Positions 15,557 to 23,786 of a stretch of DNA of 43,545 nucleotides are shown in pieces. The notes beneath the pieces are model-generated. The model was not told where the DNA came from and did not search any database. It saw nothing but the letters and a program-made list of their open reading frames with translations. Every line of letters starts with the position of its first letter. Position 1 is the first letter of the stretch. This DNA is from Pseudomonadota bacterium (GTDB lineage Bacteria > Pseudomonadota > Gammaproteobacteria > Burkholderiales > Burkholderiaceae_D). The stretch covers positions 1-43,545 of the forward strand of contig JAFAGG010000086.1 in the NCBI GenBank assembly GCA_023422955.1, read 5' to 3'. The translations under genes were made by a program, and so were the position numbers.

Positions 15557-16558
15557 TCAGGCAGCCGGTTTATCGAAACCTCTCATCTTGTCGCCGGGCG
15601 AGCAAGCCATCAGCACATCACAGGGACTCTGTACCAGCAGTCCCATTGCAACGCTTCCCAGCGAAGGGTTATAGGCATCGCTGCATGCCTGTTTTCCGCA
15701 GGCTACCAGGTCGGCATCGATTTCTTTCGAGCGCGCATGAATCACACTGGAAGGAAATCCGTGCCGCACCACTACCGATACGCGCTCCGCATTCATGTCC
15801 AGTTCCTCGATGAGATTGGCGAGCCGGGATCGGGCAATACGCTCATCTTCAATCCGCCGCTCCAGCCGGCTTTCATTGGACTCCACTTCGCTGGAAATCG
15901 TTACCAGCCGCGCGTCTTCAATGACATGCAGGAACTCGAACTCAGCATCTGGCGCCACTCTCACCGCAGTCAGAGCCGTTTGTATTGACGCCTCCGAAAA
16001 ATCGGAAGCGATCAGCACCTTGCCGTAGGACTGCGACGGTTCCTGCTTGACCACCAGGATCGGGCGGGTCGTTGCGCGCGCCACGTCTATCGTGCTGTAG
16101 CCGCGTGTCAGGTTGGCCGCAATGCTGCCGCCGTAGGAACCGATCACGGTAATGAAGGCATCCATTTCCTCCGCCCTGTCCACGATTCCGGCAACAGGAT
16201 TGCCGAACCGGATAGAGCAGATATAAGCCAGCTTTTCCCATTTACCTAAACGCGTAGCCACATCGCGCAAGCCGCACTCGATATCGCCCACGCTTTCCTG
16301 CTCGGCATCGCCCACCTCAAGCAGCTTGCGCGGCCCCGCATCCGGCAATGCATCGGAACCGATGATCGCCATGATTTCCAGGGGTTGATAATCCAATTCC
16401 ATGCTCAGCATGGCGGCCCTGCTTTCGGCATGTTCTGCACTTGGCGAGAAATCCGTTACCATCAGCAGCCTCACTGCTTCTTCACGGACTGCTCTATTTT
16501 CAATCGGGGACGAATTGGTATAAACCTTCAGTTGAGGCTGAGGGAATTCGTTTTTCAA
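15557..16558 (-). CDS. Tandem-domain universal stress protein
   Basis: The 333-residue protein has two UspA domains, about residues 28-172 and 176-325. The second begins KVLIASDFSEASIQTAL. The ATP-binding pattern G-2x-G-9x-G-S/T is altered in both: the first reads GSYGGSIAANLTRGY, with Tyr after the last Gly, and the second reads GKQACSDAYNPSLGS, with Ala for the second Gly. This resembles E. coli UspE-type tandem proteins, which act in stress survival without clear ATP binding. The start codon is TTG at 16558, supported by AAAGGAGG seven bases upstream; no ATG nearby has such a site. It stands alone between rnk and the hsp20 gene. Confidence 0.88.
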   Translation of the reverse strand: MKNEFPQPQLKVYTNSSPIENRAVREEAVRLLMVTDFSPSAEHAESRAAMLSMELDYQPLEIMAIIGSDALPDAGPRKLLEVGDAEQESVGDIECGLRDVATRLGKWEKLAYICSIRFGNPVAGIVDRAEEMDAFITVIGSYGGSIAANLTRGYSTIDVARATTRPILVVKQEPSQSYGKVLIASDFSEASIQTALTAVRVAPDAEFEFLHVIEDARLVTISSEVESNESRLERRIEDERIARSRLANLIEELDMNAERVSVVVRHGFPSSVIHARSKEIDADLVACGKQACSDAYNPSLGSVAMGLLVQSPCDVLMACSPGDKMRGFDKPAA

Positions 16559-17014
16559 GGCAAGCCTCCTTTCACCGCATCCGTTCGCACGAATGACATC
16601 AACAAGCTAAAAAATAGCTATGAAAAATTAATGAAAAAAAGGTTTGTGTGCTCGGGAGTGAGGGAAAACCCTTAAAGGGCTTATGCAGTCACTCGCCGAG
16701 CAAAAGTGAGGAAGGCGCGGCCTCGCGCCAGAGATTGGAGAAGGCTGATAGGAGAGCCTTTGGTGGCCATAGCGGCCATCTCAGCAACCGGCTTACCTAC
16801 AGACGCACGCAGACCTCCCTGAGGCAGGGATGAACGAAAGCTATTCGCAAGAATGGCTGTTTTGTTCATTGTTAGGCGGGGTCTGTGTAAGGTGGTGATG
16901 AACCGAGTATATAGCTTTATTTTTTTTCGTCAACCGCAGGGGCCGGCGCCGCATCAAGGGCTAAGGCAAGATGCACCTTTCCTTGTTCAGCAGCTTGCTC
17001 CTTCTGCAACACGC
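16559..17014. other. Gene-poor region with multiple hairpins
   Basis: Between the tandem Usp gene and hsp20 no clear gene is seen. The stretch 16648-16888 can form several stems: a 12-bp stem with a one-base bulge (GCTCGGGAGTGA with TCACTC-G-CCGAGC), GGCGCG/CGCGCC, AAGGCT/AGCCTT, TGGCC/GGCCA, CCCT/AGGG, and a long hairpin from 16830 to 16868 capped by GCAA. CGCAGACC (about 16809-16816) can pair with GGTCTGTG further right and enclose the last two. A 62-codon minus-strand frame (16681-16869, MNKTAILANSF) spans the same stretch but has no ribosome binding site. A structured RNA or a decayed mobile element fits better than a protein gene. Confidence 0.4.
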
Positions 17015-17521
17015 CTAATCGGCATTGATCTCTATCGTTTGCGGCGGACGAATCTCGGCTTTCGGAAGTTCCACGCGCACCACGCCGTTGACATAAGCTG
17101 CCCTTGCCTGCTCGCTTTTTACAGTGGCGGGCAAGGGAACGATACGCTGAAAGCTTCCGTACGCGCACTGCAATACCCGGTAACGCCCTTCACTGCCTTC
17201 GTGTCTGAAGTGCTTCTCGCCGCGCACGATCAGGTTGTTGCCCTGCACCTCGACGATCAGATCTTCCTTCTCAAGACCGGGCACCTCCAGTTGCACGACG
17301 ATCTTGCTGTTGTCTTCGAACACATTTCCTCCCAGCATCGACCAGGTGCCTGAAGGAATATAGAACATGTCGTCAACTTGCATCTTGTCCGGCAGATTGG
17401 TCTGCTCGCCGGGCCTGAAACGCGTCAGTGCGCTTGATGCGGCCTGGCGCAAATGATTCCAGCCGTCCGCTATCGATTCCCAGAAAGTGGAAAGCCCTTC
17501 CTTGAGTTCATTTAATTTCAT
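17015..17521 (-). CDS. Small heat shock protein, Hsp20/alpha-crystallin family
   Basis: The 168-residue protein is an ATP-independent holdase chaperone. After a variable amphipathic N-terminal arm (about 1-55) comes the alpha-crystallin domain (about 62-158), with QLEVPGLEKEDLIVEV and the conserved YGSFQR and NGVVRVELPKAE segments. The C-terminal tail carries the I-x-I oligomerisation motif as IEI (163-165). AGGAAA lies five bases before the ATG at 17521. It is a single gene. I could not find a convincing sigma-32 promoter upstream. Its neighbours (Usp, Rnk) support a role in general stress protection. Confidence 0.93.
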   Translation of the reverse strand: MKLNELKEGLSTFWESIADGWNHLRQAASSALTRFRPGEQTNLPDKMQVDDMFYIPSGTWSMLGGNVFEDNSKIVVQLEVPGLEKEDLIVEVQGNNLIVRGEKHFRHEGSEGRYRVLQCAYGSFQRIVPLPATVKSEQARAAYVNGVVRVELPKAEIRPPQTIEINAD

Positions 17522-17916
17522 CGACTTTCCTATCAGCGAAAATTTCAGCGCAACGGCAATGAAGCTTGGAAATGCACAGTTGAACAGCCAGCTCCTTTCC
17601 GGGGGTGAGTAGCTGCATGTGCTTAAAGATTTAGACCGGACATTGTCCTAGGGTTCCAACACCCATGGCCTTCCCTATGCCCAAGAACAGGAAAGGCATC
17701 TGGACATCTCTCAGGCTTTCAAGCCATCATCCCTCTGCTTTCCCCTGTAAAAGAAAAACCGCGGCAGCTGCTGCTACAGCTTGATGCAGAACGAAGTGCC
17801 GCCTGGCCACTCTATTCCTGAAACAGTAAACATAAATAATGAGAAAGCGGCCAGCGCCTGTTTGTCGCTGCTCGAAACTGCACCGGCCGCTTGTTCTTTG
17901 CCCTGGAAAGAATTGC
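17522..17916. other. Intergenic region, hsp20 / ZIP divergent promoters
   Basis: These 395 bases lie between the divergent hsp20 and ZIP genes and must hold both promoters. I see no complete sigma-70, sigma-32 or sigma-54 site, no strong dyad and no small gene with a ribosome binding site. An AT-rich patch near 17826-17845 precedes the ZIP gene. Confidence 0.4.
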
Positions 17917-18831
17917 ATGAGCCAACCTACCTATGCTTCACTTCCCGGCAACGAAGGTGATCCGCCGCCCGGCAAACGACATTACCTCGCTGCCTTCGCA
18001 CTGCTCGCAGGATTTTTCCTGCTCTTCTACCTGAGCCATCGTTTCCTGCTACGAGCAGATCCGCTTGTCGCCGCCGCACTGCAGGGCGGAGCCATGGCGG
18101 CATTTGCGACATTTTTGGGCACCTTGCCGGTGTTGTTGTCCCAGCAGTTTTCGCAGCGGACCTTCGACCTGTTATTAGGGTTTGGCGCCGGCGTAATGCT
18201 GGCCGCCAGCTTCTTCTCGCTGATCACTCCCGGACTGGCCATCGCAGAGGCACAAGGATTCGGCACCACAGGCGCTGCACTGGTGATCGGTGCCGGCATT
18301 TTCGTCGGCGGCCTGCTGCTATTTTTCATCGACAAGCTGGTCCCGCATGAACACTTCGTAAAAGGCGTGGAAGGCTGGCATGCCCATCATCTGAAACGCA
18401 CATGGTTATTCGTGTGGGCGATCACGCTGCATAATTTTCCTGAAGGGTTGGCGATCGGCGTGGCATTCGCCGGGCCGGATGCAGTCGGCGCAAAAGCACT
18501 TGCCACCGGCATTTCGATTCAGGATGTACCGGAAGGATTGGTCGTCGCAGCGGCCTTGCGTCGCGTGGGTTATAGCCGCGTGACGTCGGTGAGCCTGGGA
18601 GCCGCTTCCGGTTTGATCGAGCCGCTTGCTGCGGTATTGGGTGCCGCCGTGATTGGCTTGTCGACGCTATTGCTGCCCTGGGGCTTGGCTTTCGCCGCCG
18701 GCGCGATGCTTTACATTATCAGTCACGAGATCATTCCCGAGTCGCACCGGGCAGGACACGAAACCTATGCCACCGGCGGCTTCATGGTCGGGTTTATCCT
18801 GATGATGTTGCTGGATACGGCGCTGGGGTGA
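17917..18831 (+). CDS. ZIP family zinc transporter (BbZIP-like)
   Basis: The 304-residue inner-membrane protein has eight predicted helices and imports zinc or related divalent metals. Helix 4 carries HNFPEG (His172, Asn173, Glu176) and helix 5 carries QDVPEG (Gln202, Asp203, Glu206), with Glu235 in the next helix. These correspond, at a constant offset of five, to the binuclear metal ligands His177, Asn178, Glu181, Gln207, Asp208, Glu211 and Glu240 of Bordetella bronchiseptica BbZIP. A His-rich loop (PHEHFVKGVEGWHAHH, 143-158) could bind metal at the cytoplasmic face. GGAAAG lies six bases before the ATG at 17917. It stands alone; no Zur-type operator was recognised. Confidence 0.93.
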   Translation: MSQPTYASLPGNEGDPPPGKRHYLAAFALLAGFFLLFYLSHRFLLRADPLVAAALQGGAMAAFATFLGTLPVLLSQQFSQRTFDLLLGFGAGVMLAASFFSLITPGLAIAEAQGFGTTGAALVIGAGIFVGGLLLFFIDKLVPHEHFVKGVEGWHAHHLKRTWLFVWAITLHNFPEGLAIGVAFAGPDAVGAKALATGISIQDVPEGLVVAAALRRVGYSRVTSVSLGAASGLIEPLAAVLGAAVIGLSTLLLPWGLAFAAGAMLYIISHEIIPESHRAGHETYATGGFMVGFILMMLLDTALG

Positions 18832-19313
18832 GCCGTGTGTGATGAAGAGATCCGGAATGCTGATCATTTACATATCCAGAATTGCATTCATTATTATTTT
18901 TCGAGATTTTGCGTAATTCGATCTCTAAGCAAGCGCATGCTAAAACACCTTCCCCCTCATCTCGCGCTCCCTTCTTTCCTCGCCAAAGCAAGAAAGACAG
19001 TTTGTTCTTTATCTCTGCGAATACGACGATATGCTGATGCACAAGCTTGCGATATTTCGTCAACCGAGGTTAAGCTTTTCTCAGGCGTGTCATTCGTTTG
19101 CTTCACTCAGAGGAATGCCTTCGTTATTAACGCGACCTGTTCAGTGCTCATCATTAAGTCGAGTAGAGCAATTTTGATTTGAATCAAATTTTTTATTTGA
19201 TTCAAATCTATGATCATTGCACTAATTTGTTTTTTTGAGATGAAGCAACAGTGAGAAGGTGCCGTCCCTGCTGTGCCAGGGCGGCTAAGTCAATATACAA
19301 AAAAAGGAGAATC
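18832..19313. other. Intergenic region upstream of usp, with FNR-type promoter
   Basis: The 482 bases after the ZIP gene contain no supported gene. The first 300 hold short frames without ribosome binding sites. The last 140 hold the FNR-type promoter of the downstream Usp gene. No T-rich terminator for the ZIP gene is visible. Confidence 0.5.
19174..19214 (+). promoter_or_regulatory. FNR/ANR-type promoter of the Usp gene
   Basis: TTGAT-TTGA-ATCAA at 19174-19187 matches the FNR consensus TTGAT-N4-ATCAA at all ten positions. A second copy, TTGAT-TCAA-ATCTA at 19197-19210, matches nine of ten. TATGAT at 19209-19214 is a good -10 box; a start near 19221 would place the centre of the first site at about -41, the usual position for FNR activation. 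The two boxes also form a larger perfect inverted repeat with 14-bp arms (19176-19189, 19195-19208). Confidence 0.7.
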
Positions 19314-19742
19314 ATGAAGAAAATCCTTGTTCCGTTCGATGGCTCCGAGAGCTCAATGCGGGCAGTCAATCATGTGGCCGACCTGGCAAAGGAATCGGCC
19401 ATGAATGAAATCGAAGTACACCTGCTGCACGTTTGCGAACCCCTGAATATGACCACGGATCCGGATTACTGGCGCCCTGAAGTACAACGCTCTCATCTCG
19501 AAAAAGGTGAACAGAGTCTTTCTCGTGCCCGTGAAGCGTTCAAGGCCGTTAACATCACTCCCATTTCCAAGGTGCAAATGGGATATCCGCATAACGATAT
19601 AGCAGCCTATGCACGCAAAAATGGATGCAATGAAATTGTAATGGGGTCGCGGGGCATGAGCCCAGCTGCCTCTTTCTTTGTAGGTTCGGTAGCAACCCGC
19701 GTATTGCAGCACGTAGACTGCCCGGTTACCTTAGTGAAATAA
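19314..19742 (+). CDS. Universal stress protein, UspA family (first copy)
   Basis: The 142-residue protein is a single-domain Usp starting MKKILVPFDGSESSMRAV. It keeps the full ATP-binding motif G-2x-G-9x-G-S as GSRGMSPAASFFVGS near the C-terminus, so it should bind ATP, unlike the tandem Usp at 15557. AAGGAG lies five bases before the ATG at 19314; the upstream extension is not supported. An FNR/ANR-type promoter precedes it, pointing to induction under low oxygen. The next gene is a close paralogue (both start MKKIL-PFDGSES and end PVTLVK), so the pair probably arose by tandem duplication. Confidence 0.93.
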   Translation: MKKILVPFDGSESSMRAVNHVADLAKESAMNEIEVHLLHVCEPLNMTTDPDYWRPEVQRSHLEKGEQSLSRAREAFKAVNITPISKVQMGYPHNDIAAYARKNGCNEIVMGSRGMSPAASFFVGSVATRVLQHVDCPVTLVK

Positions 19743-19981
19743 GCTCCGGCGCAATGCATAGCATTTCGCCTCTCGCCCTCCGTTGTTTTCATCGCTATTT
19801 CAAGGGTGAGTCGGCGGCGGGGAAAGCAGTAAGGTGTGTCGATTCCAGGAGACATTAAGAATTGACTTACATCCAGATGAATACCCCGTTTAAGCATGTT
19901 CCGGCGGGATCCATTCATAAAAGTATGACTCCAAGAAGTAATAAGCAAAATAGTGGCTCTACTTAAACTTAAAGGATAATC

Positions 19982-20404
19982 ATGAAAAAAATACTGCTTC
20001 CTTTCGATGGTTCGGAAAGCGCTAAACGTGCTTTGCAACATGTCACTGCAATGGCACAGGAGACTCCGCAAACCGAAATACATCTGCTGCATGTCGTTGA
20101 TCCGACTCAATTGGGGACTGATGAGAGCTTTTGGAAAGGCGGCACCAAGGAGAAACTGCTGGCCGACGGCGAGCGCATCCTGGAACCTGCCAAGCAGGCC
20201 TTGACGCAATCTGGAATAGCTTATGCAAGCGATGTTTCATTGGGTTCGCCCGGCAACGAAATTCCTTCTTACGCACGAGCGCATGGCTGCAATGCTATTG
20301 TGATGGGAACGCGCGGCATGAGCTCGATTGCTTCCTTCTTTGTCGGCTCAGTTGCGCATCGCGTCATGCAGTTCGCCGAAGTGCCGGTCACGCTGGTGAA
20401 ATAA
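19982..20404 (+). CDS. Universal stress protein, UspA family (second copy)
   Basis: The 140-residue Usp resembles its upstream neighbour along its whole length and keeps the ATP-binding motif as GTRGMSSIASFFVGS. AAAGGA lies five bases before the ATG at 19982. A 239-base gap separates the two copies; it contains a weak FNR-like site (TTGAC-TTAC-ATCCA at 19862-19875, eight of ten), so this gene may have its own oxygen-responsive promoter or be read from the first. A strong terminator follows its stop by 49 bases. Confidence 0.93.
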   Translation: MKKILLPFDGSESAKRALQHVTAMAQETPQTEIHLLHVVDPTQLGTDESFWKGGTKEKLLADGERILEPAKQALTQSGIAYASDVSLGSPGNEIPSYARAHGCNAIVMGTRGMSSIASFFVGSVAHRVMQFAEVPVTLVK

Positions 20405-20453
20405 GCTTTCACTCCAGGCCAGGCTGCCAGCAAGATCGGCGGCATCAAATACT

Positions 20454-20487
20454 AACAAACAGGCTCCGTCAGGAGCCTGTTTGTTTT
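20454..20487 (+). terminator. Strong intrinsic terminator after the usp pair
   Basis: AACAAACAGGCTCC (20454-20467) pairs perfectly with 20472-20485 around a GTCA loop, followed by a short T-run. It ends the usp unit and separates it from the convergent RND operon. Confidence 0.85.
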
Positions 20488-20561
20488 CCACTTATCGTTA
20501 TCAAGAGGCTGACGCATTCTTTTGCGACGGTTGATCAAGGACACGACATGGACATCGTATT

Positions 20562-23500
20562 TCACTCCAGTGTTTCCTGCTCCTGATGCGTACTGGGAGT
20601 CAGCAAAAGATACAAGGCCGGCACCACTATCAGGGACAGTATCGTCGCCGAGATCAGACCAAAAATGATGACCAACGTCAACGGGCGGTACATCGTACTG
20701 CTAATGGCCAGCGGTATTAGGCCCACTATGGTGGTGAGCGATGTGGTCACGACAGGTCGCAGACGACGAGCTGATCCTGCAGCAGCAGCCGCAGCAATAC
20801 TCATGCCCTCTTTTAGGCTGCGATTCATGGTATCGACCATCACGATGCCATTGTTGACCACGATGCCCACCAGCGAAATCACCCCTATCATCGCAAAGAA
20901 AGAAAAGGACATACCGAATACGAAGAAGCCGATGAAAGTTCCGGTCAACGCGAGCGGCATCGTAACGAGAATGATGAATCCCTGGCGGAAGCTGTCGAAC
21001 ACGATGACCAGCACGCCCATTACCAGGATGATGGCGACCACCAGCGCCACCGCTGCAGAACCGAAGGTTTCCTGGGTTTCTTCCGCTTCGCCGCCTATGC
21101 TGTAGCTGTAACCCGCAGGCCAGTTGGCACGCAGCTTTTCCAGGGCCGGCGTTATTTCTTCAGAGATCTCGCCAACGGTCCTGCCCTGATTTTTTGCCAG
21201 GACCGTCAATGCCCGCTCGCCGTCGCGATGAGAGATCGCCACTGCGCTTTCGGATTGTACGGGTTGCAGCAACTGGAACAGGGAGATCGATTCGCCGTTC
21301 TGCGTATGGACGCGTGCCAGCGAAACTTCCTCGATATTGCGAGGACCGCGCGCCTCGCCAGGACGACTGGGCCACTCCGTTCCCAGGTGAATATCAATAT
21401 CGTCCAGTCCGCTTTCCTTGGGGATAGTGCCAATCACATCATTACTGAGAGCTAGCCGGATCTGGCCTGCCAGTTCGCCATGACCAATGCCAAAAAACTC
21501 CAGCGCTTCGCGATTGGGACGCAATGCAATCTCAGGGTTGAGCGCGCCCAGATTGTCGCGCACATCCACCACGCCAGCCGTGCGGGCCAGCGTGTTCTGT
21601 ACCTGCAAGGATAATTCGCGCAACTGATCCATGTCGGCTCCGGCCAGGATGATTTCAATCGGGTCGCCTTGGGATGGCCCACCCGCCTCGGCCACCACTT
21701 GCAGTTCCGCCCCCGCAATCCTTTGTTTCAGAAAGTCTGCCAGTTCGGTACGCAGTTGATCAGCCAGCTCATAGGATTCGGCCTCCCTATTCTCTCTGTC
21801 GACGAAGATGGCGGAAAAGCCAATGAAATTTTCCGACTCGTCCGGCAATAGCGCGCTGGCCGGATCCCCTCGGGTGAACGGGCTCTTGCGGCCTACCAGC
21901 TTGATCACGCTTTCGAAGTAAGGTTTGCCGCGCAGGATTTCGCCAACCTGGCTCGCCACCTCCTGCGAATCGTCGAGCTGCGTGGTTGGTGGCAATTCGA
22001 TGTTGATGCCCAGGCGCGGCCCGTCATTCGGCGGATAAAGTACCACCGGCGTCTGAGTCAGCGCCGCGACTGAAAGAAGGAAGGCGACCACTGCACCAAT
22101 CACCCATAACCATGCACGGCGACGGCTAACCAGCACATGCTTGCCGTTCCATGCCTCCAGCGCATTCATGGAGCGCTGTGTCATTTTGTCGGCCTTGCTT
22201 TGCTGCGCTTCACCTTCCGGGATCTTGATTTTCCCCATCATGTAGCGGGCTAATGGAAGCGTTGCCAGCAAGGCGACGATGAAGGACAGCACCAGGCAAA
22301 CTATGGTCGTAACAGGCAGCACGCGTATAAATTCACCCGCGATGCCACCGATAGCCATTAGCGGCAACAGGGCTAGTATGGTCGTCAACTGCCCGGCAAA
22401 TGCCGGTATCGCATAGCGGTCTACAGTTCCCAGTACGGCCTGACCGAAGCTGCGCCGCGCGATGTAAATATCTTCATGCAGGCCTTCCACCATCAGGATG
22501 AACACATCGATGATCAGGCCCAGCGCGATCACCATGCCAATAATCACCAGTTCATTCAGCGTGTAGCCGAGCAAGAGTATGCATAGCAGCACACCGGCAA
22601 AAGTAATGGGAATGGACAGGCCGGCAATCACACCCTCGCGCCAGGAGATGGCGATGAACAGCACAATGAAAACGATCAGCATGGCTTGCAAACCGCTGTA
22701 GAACACATCGGTCAGGGAACGCCAGATCTGTTCGGCATCATCCTGCACCGCCATGAAGCGGAGGCCTTCCGGCCATTCCGAGCCTTGCTGCATGTCGTTA
22801 AGGCTGGATAGTATGTTCCCGATTAGCGCCACGGTGTCGGCACCCGGCGTCTTGCGTATCGAAATCTCAATCGACGCGCGGAAAGGCTCACCTTCGCGAC
22901 TGAAGAATGCCCGCGAGGTTTCCGGCTCCAGACGCCAGTCGACGGTGGCGACTTCCTCTAGCCTAATCGCGCGCGAACCCTGCCCTTGCCCGAGCCGGGC
23001 GACCGGTAACTGGCGCAACTCTTCCAACTCCCGGAATCGCCCTTCCAGGCGTACTACCGCGCCGATCTGGTCGCTCTGAATTTCGCCGAAAGGCTGCTCC
23101 AAGTTGGCTTGCTGTATGGCGTTGCGCACCGTGGTCGGCGACAGCGACAAGGCCAGCATGCGTTCCGGTTGCAGCAAGATCTGTACGATTTCCTCGCGCG
23201 CGCCGCCCAGATCGACTTCATTGACGCCCGGTATGCGTTCCAGCCTTTCCTCAATGTCTTTCGCCAGCGCATTGAGCACGGTGGCATCAATGTCGCCATA
23301 CAGCGCGAGGGTGAGTACCGGCCGGTCATCCACCGATAGCTGATTAATTGACGGGCGCTCGGCATCGGCAGGCAATTCCGCCTCAGCATCGCTCACTGCC
23401 GCGCGCAGCCTGGCCATCGCATCGGCAGAATCAACGCCGGCCTGGAATTCGACCGAGATGATGGAAAAGGAGTTGAAGGAGGCACTATTGATAGTGCTCA

Positions 23501-23786
23501 CCCCTTGCATGGTGGTCAGCTCATCCTCGATGACCTTGGTCACCTGTCTTTCCATGGTTTGCGGATCGGCGCCAGGCCACTCGGTACTGATGATAGCCTG
23601 CGGAATATCGAGATCCGGCAAAGCTTCCTTGACTAGCAGCTTGTACGACATCAGACCGCCTACCGTAAGAACGATGGTCAGCAGGATACCGAAGGTCGTC
23701 TTAAGGAAGAAAAATCGTGCCAGCGGGTGCGCATTACGCACCTCGGCGCTTTCTTTGCGAGACTGGGGAGCTGCGGACTGGCTCAT
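20562..23786 (-). CDS. RND efflux pump inner-membrane permease
   Basis: The 1074-residue protein is an RND permease, the proton-driven trimeric pump of a tripartite exporter. It has helix 1 at about 31-50, a large periplasmic loop, helices 2-6 at about 365-500, a second loop, and helices 8-12 near the C-terminus. The helix-4 proton-relay pair, Asp-Asp in AcrB (407/408), reads Ile-Asp-Val here (Asp427 in LGLIIDVFILMVEG), so one aspartate is missing. The helix-10 position of AcrB Lys940 is Asn in GIVVNNGIVMVD. Its ATG overlaps the stop of the adaptor gene (ATGA), implying coupling. Substrates may be drugs or organic compounds; it lacks the features that would make it a clear metal pump. Confidence 0.93.
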   Translation of the reverse strand: MSQSAAPQSRKESAEVRNAHPLARFFFLKTTFGILLTIVLTVGGLMSYKLLVKEALPDLDIPQAIISTEWPGADPQTMERQVTKVIEDELTTMQGVSTINSASFNSFSIISVEFQAGVDSADAMARLRAAVSDAEAELPADAERPSINQLSVDDRPVLTLALYGDIDATVLNALAKDIEERLERIPGVNEVDLGGAREEIVQILLQPERMLALSLSPTTVRNAIQQANLEQPFGEIQSDQIGAVVRLEGRFRELEELRQLPVARLGQGQGSRAIRLEEVATVDWRLEPETSRAFFSREGEPFRASIEISIRKTPGADTVALIGNILSSLNDMQQGSEWPEGLRFMAVQDDAEQIWRSLTDVFYSGLQAMLIVFIVLFIAISWREGVIAGLSIPITFAGVLLCILLLGYTLNELVIIGMVIALGLIIDVFILMVEGLHEDIYIARRSFGQAVLGTVDRYAIPAFAGQLTTILALLPLMAIGGIAGEFIRVLPVTTIVCLVLSFIVALLATLPLARYMMGKIKIPEGEAQQSKADKMTQRSMNALEAWNGKHVLVSRRRAWLWVIGAVVAFLLSVAALTQTPVVLYPPNDGPRLGINIELPPTTQLDDSQEVASQVGEILRGKPYFESVIKLVGRKSPFTRGDPASALLPDESENFIGFSAIFVDRENREAESYELADQLRTELADFLKQRIAGAELQVVAEAGGPSQGDPIEIILAGADMDQLRELSLQVQNTLARTAGVVDVRDNLGALNPEIALRPNREALEFFGIGHGELAGQIRLALSNDVIGTIPKESGLDDIDIHLGTEWPSRPGEARGPRNIEEVSLARVHTQNGESISLFQLLQPVQSESAVAISHRDGERALTVLAKNQGRTVGEISEEITPALEKLRANWPAGYSYSIGGEAEETQETFGSAAVALVVAIILVMGVLVIVFDSFRQGFIILVTMPLALTGTFIGFFVFGMSFSFFAMIGVISLVGIVVNNGIVMVDTMNRSLKEGMSIAAAAAAGSARRLRPVVTTSLTTIVGLIPLAISSTMYRPLTLVIIFGLISATILSLIVVPALYLLLTPSTHQEQETLE

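Noticed and set aside
16681..16869. A 62-codon minus-strand frame, MNKTAILANSF
   Set aside because: It has no ribosome binding site and lies on top of a run of hairpins; kept only as a note within the region entry.
16870..16876. GTTAGGC, like the core of an integron attC site
   Set aside because: No matching RYYYAAC partner at attC spacing and no integrase of the IntI type nearby; the similarity is probably chance.
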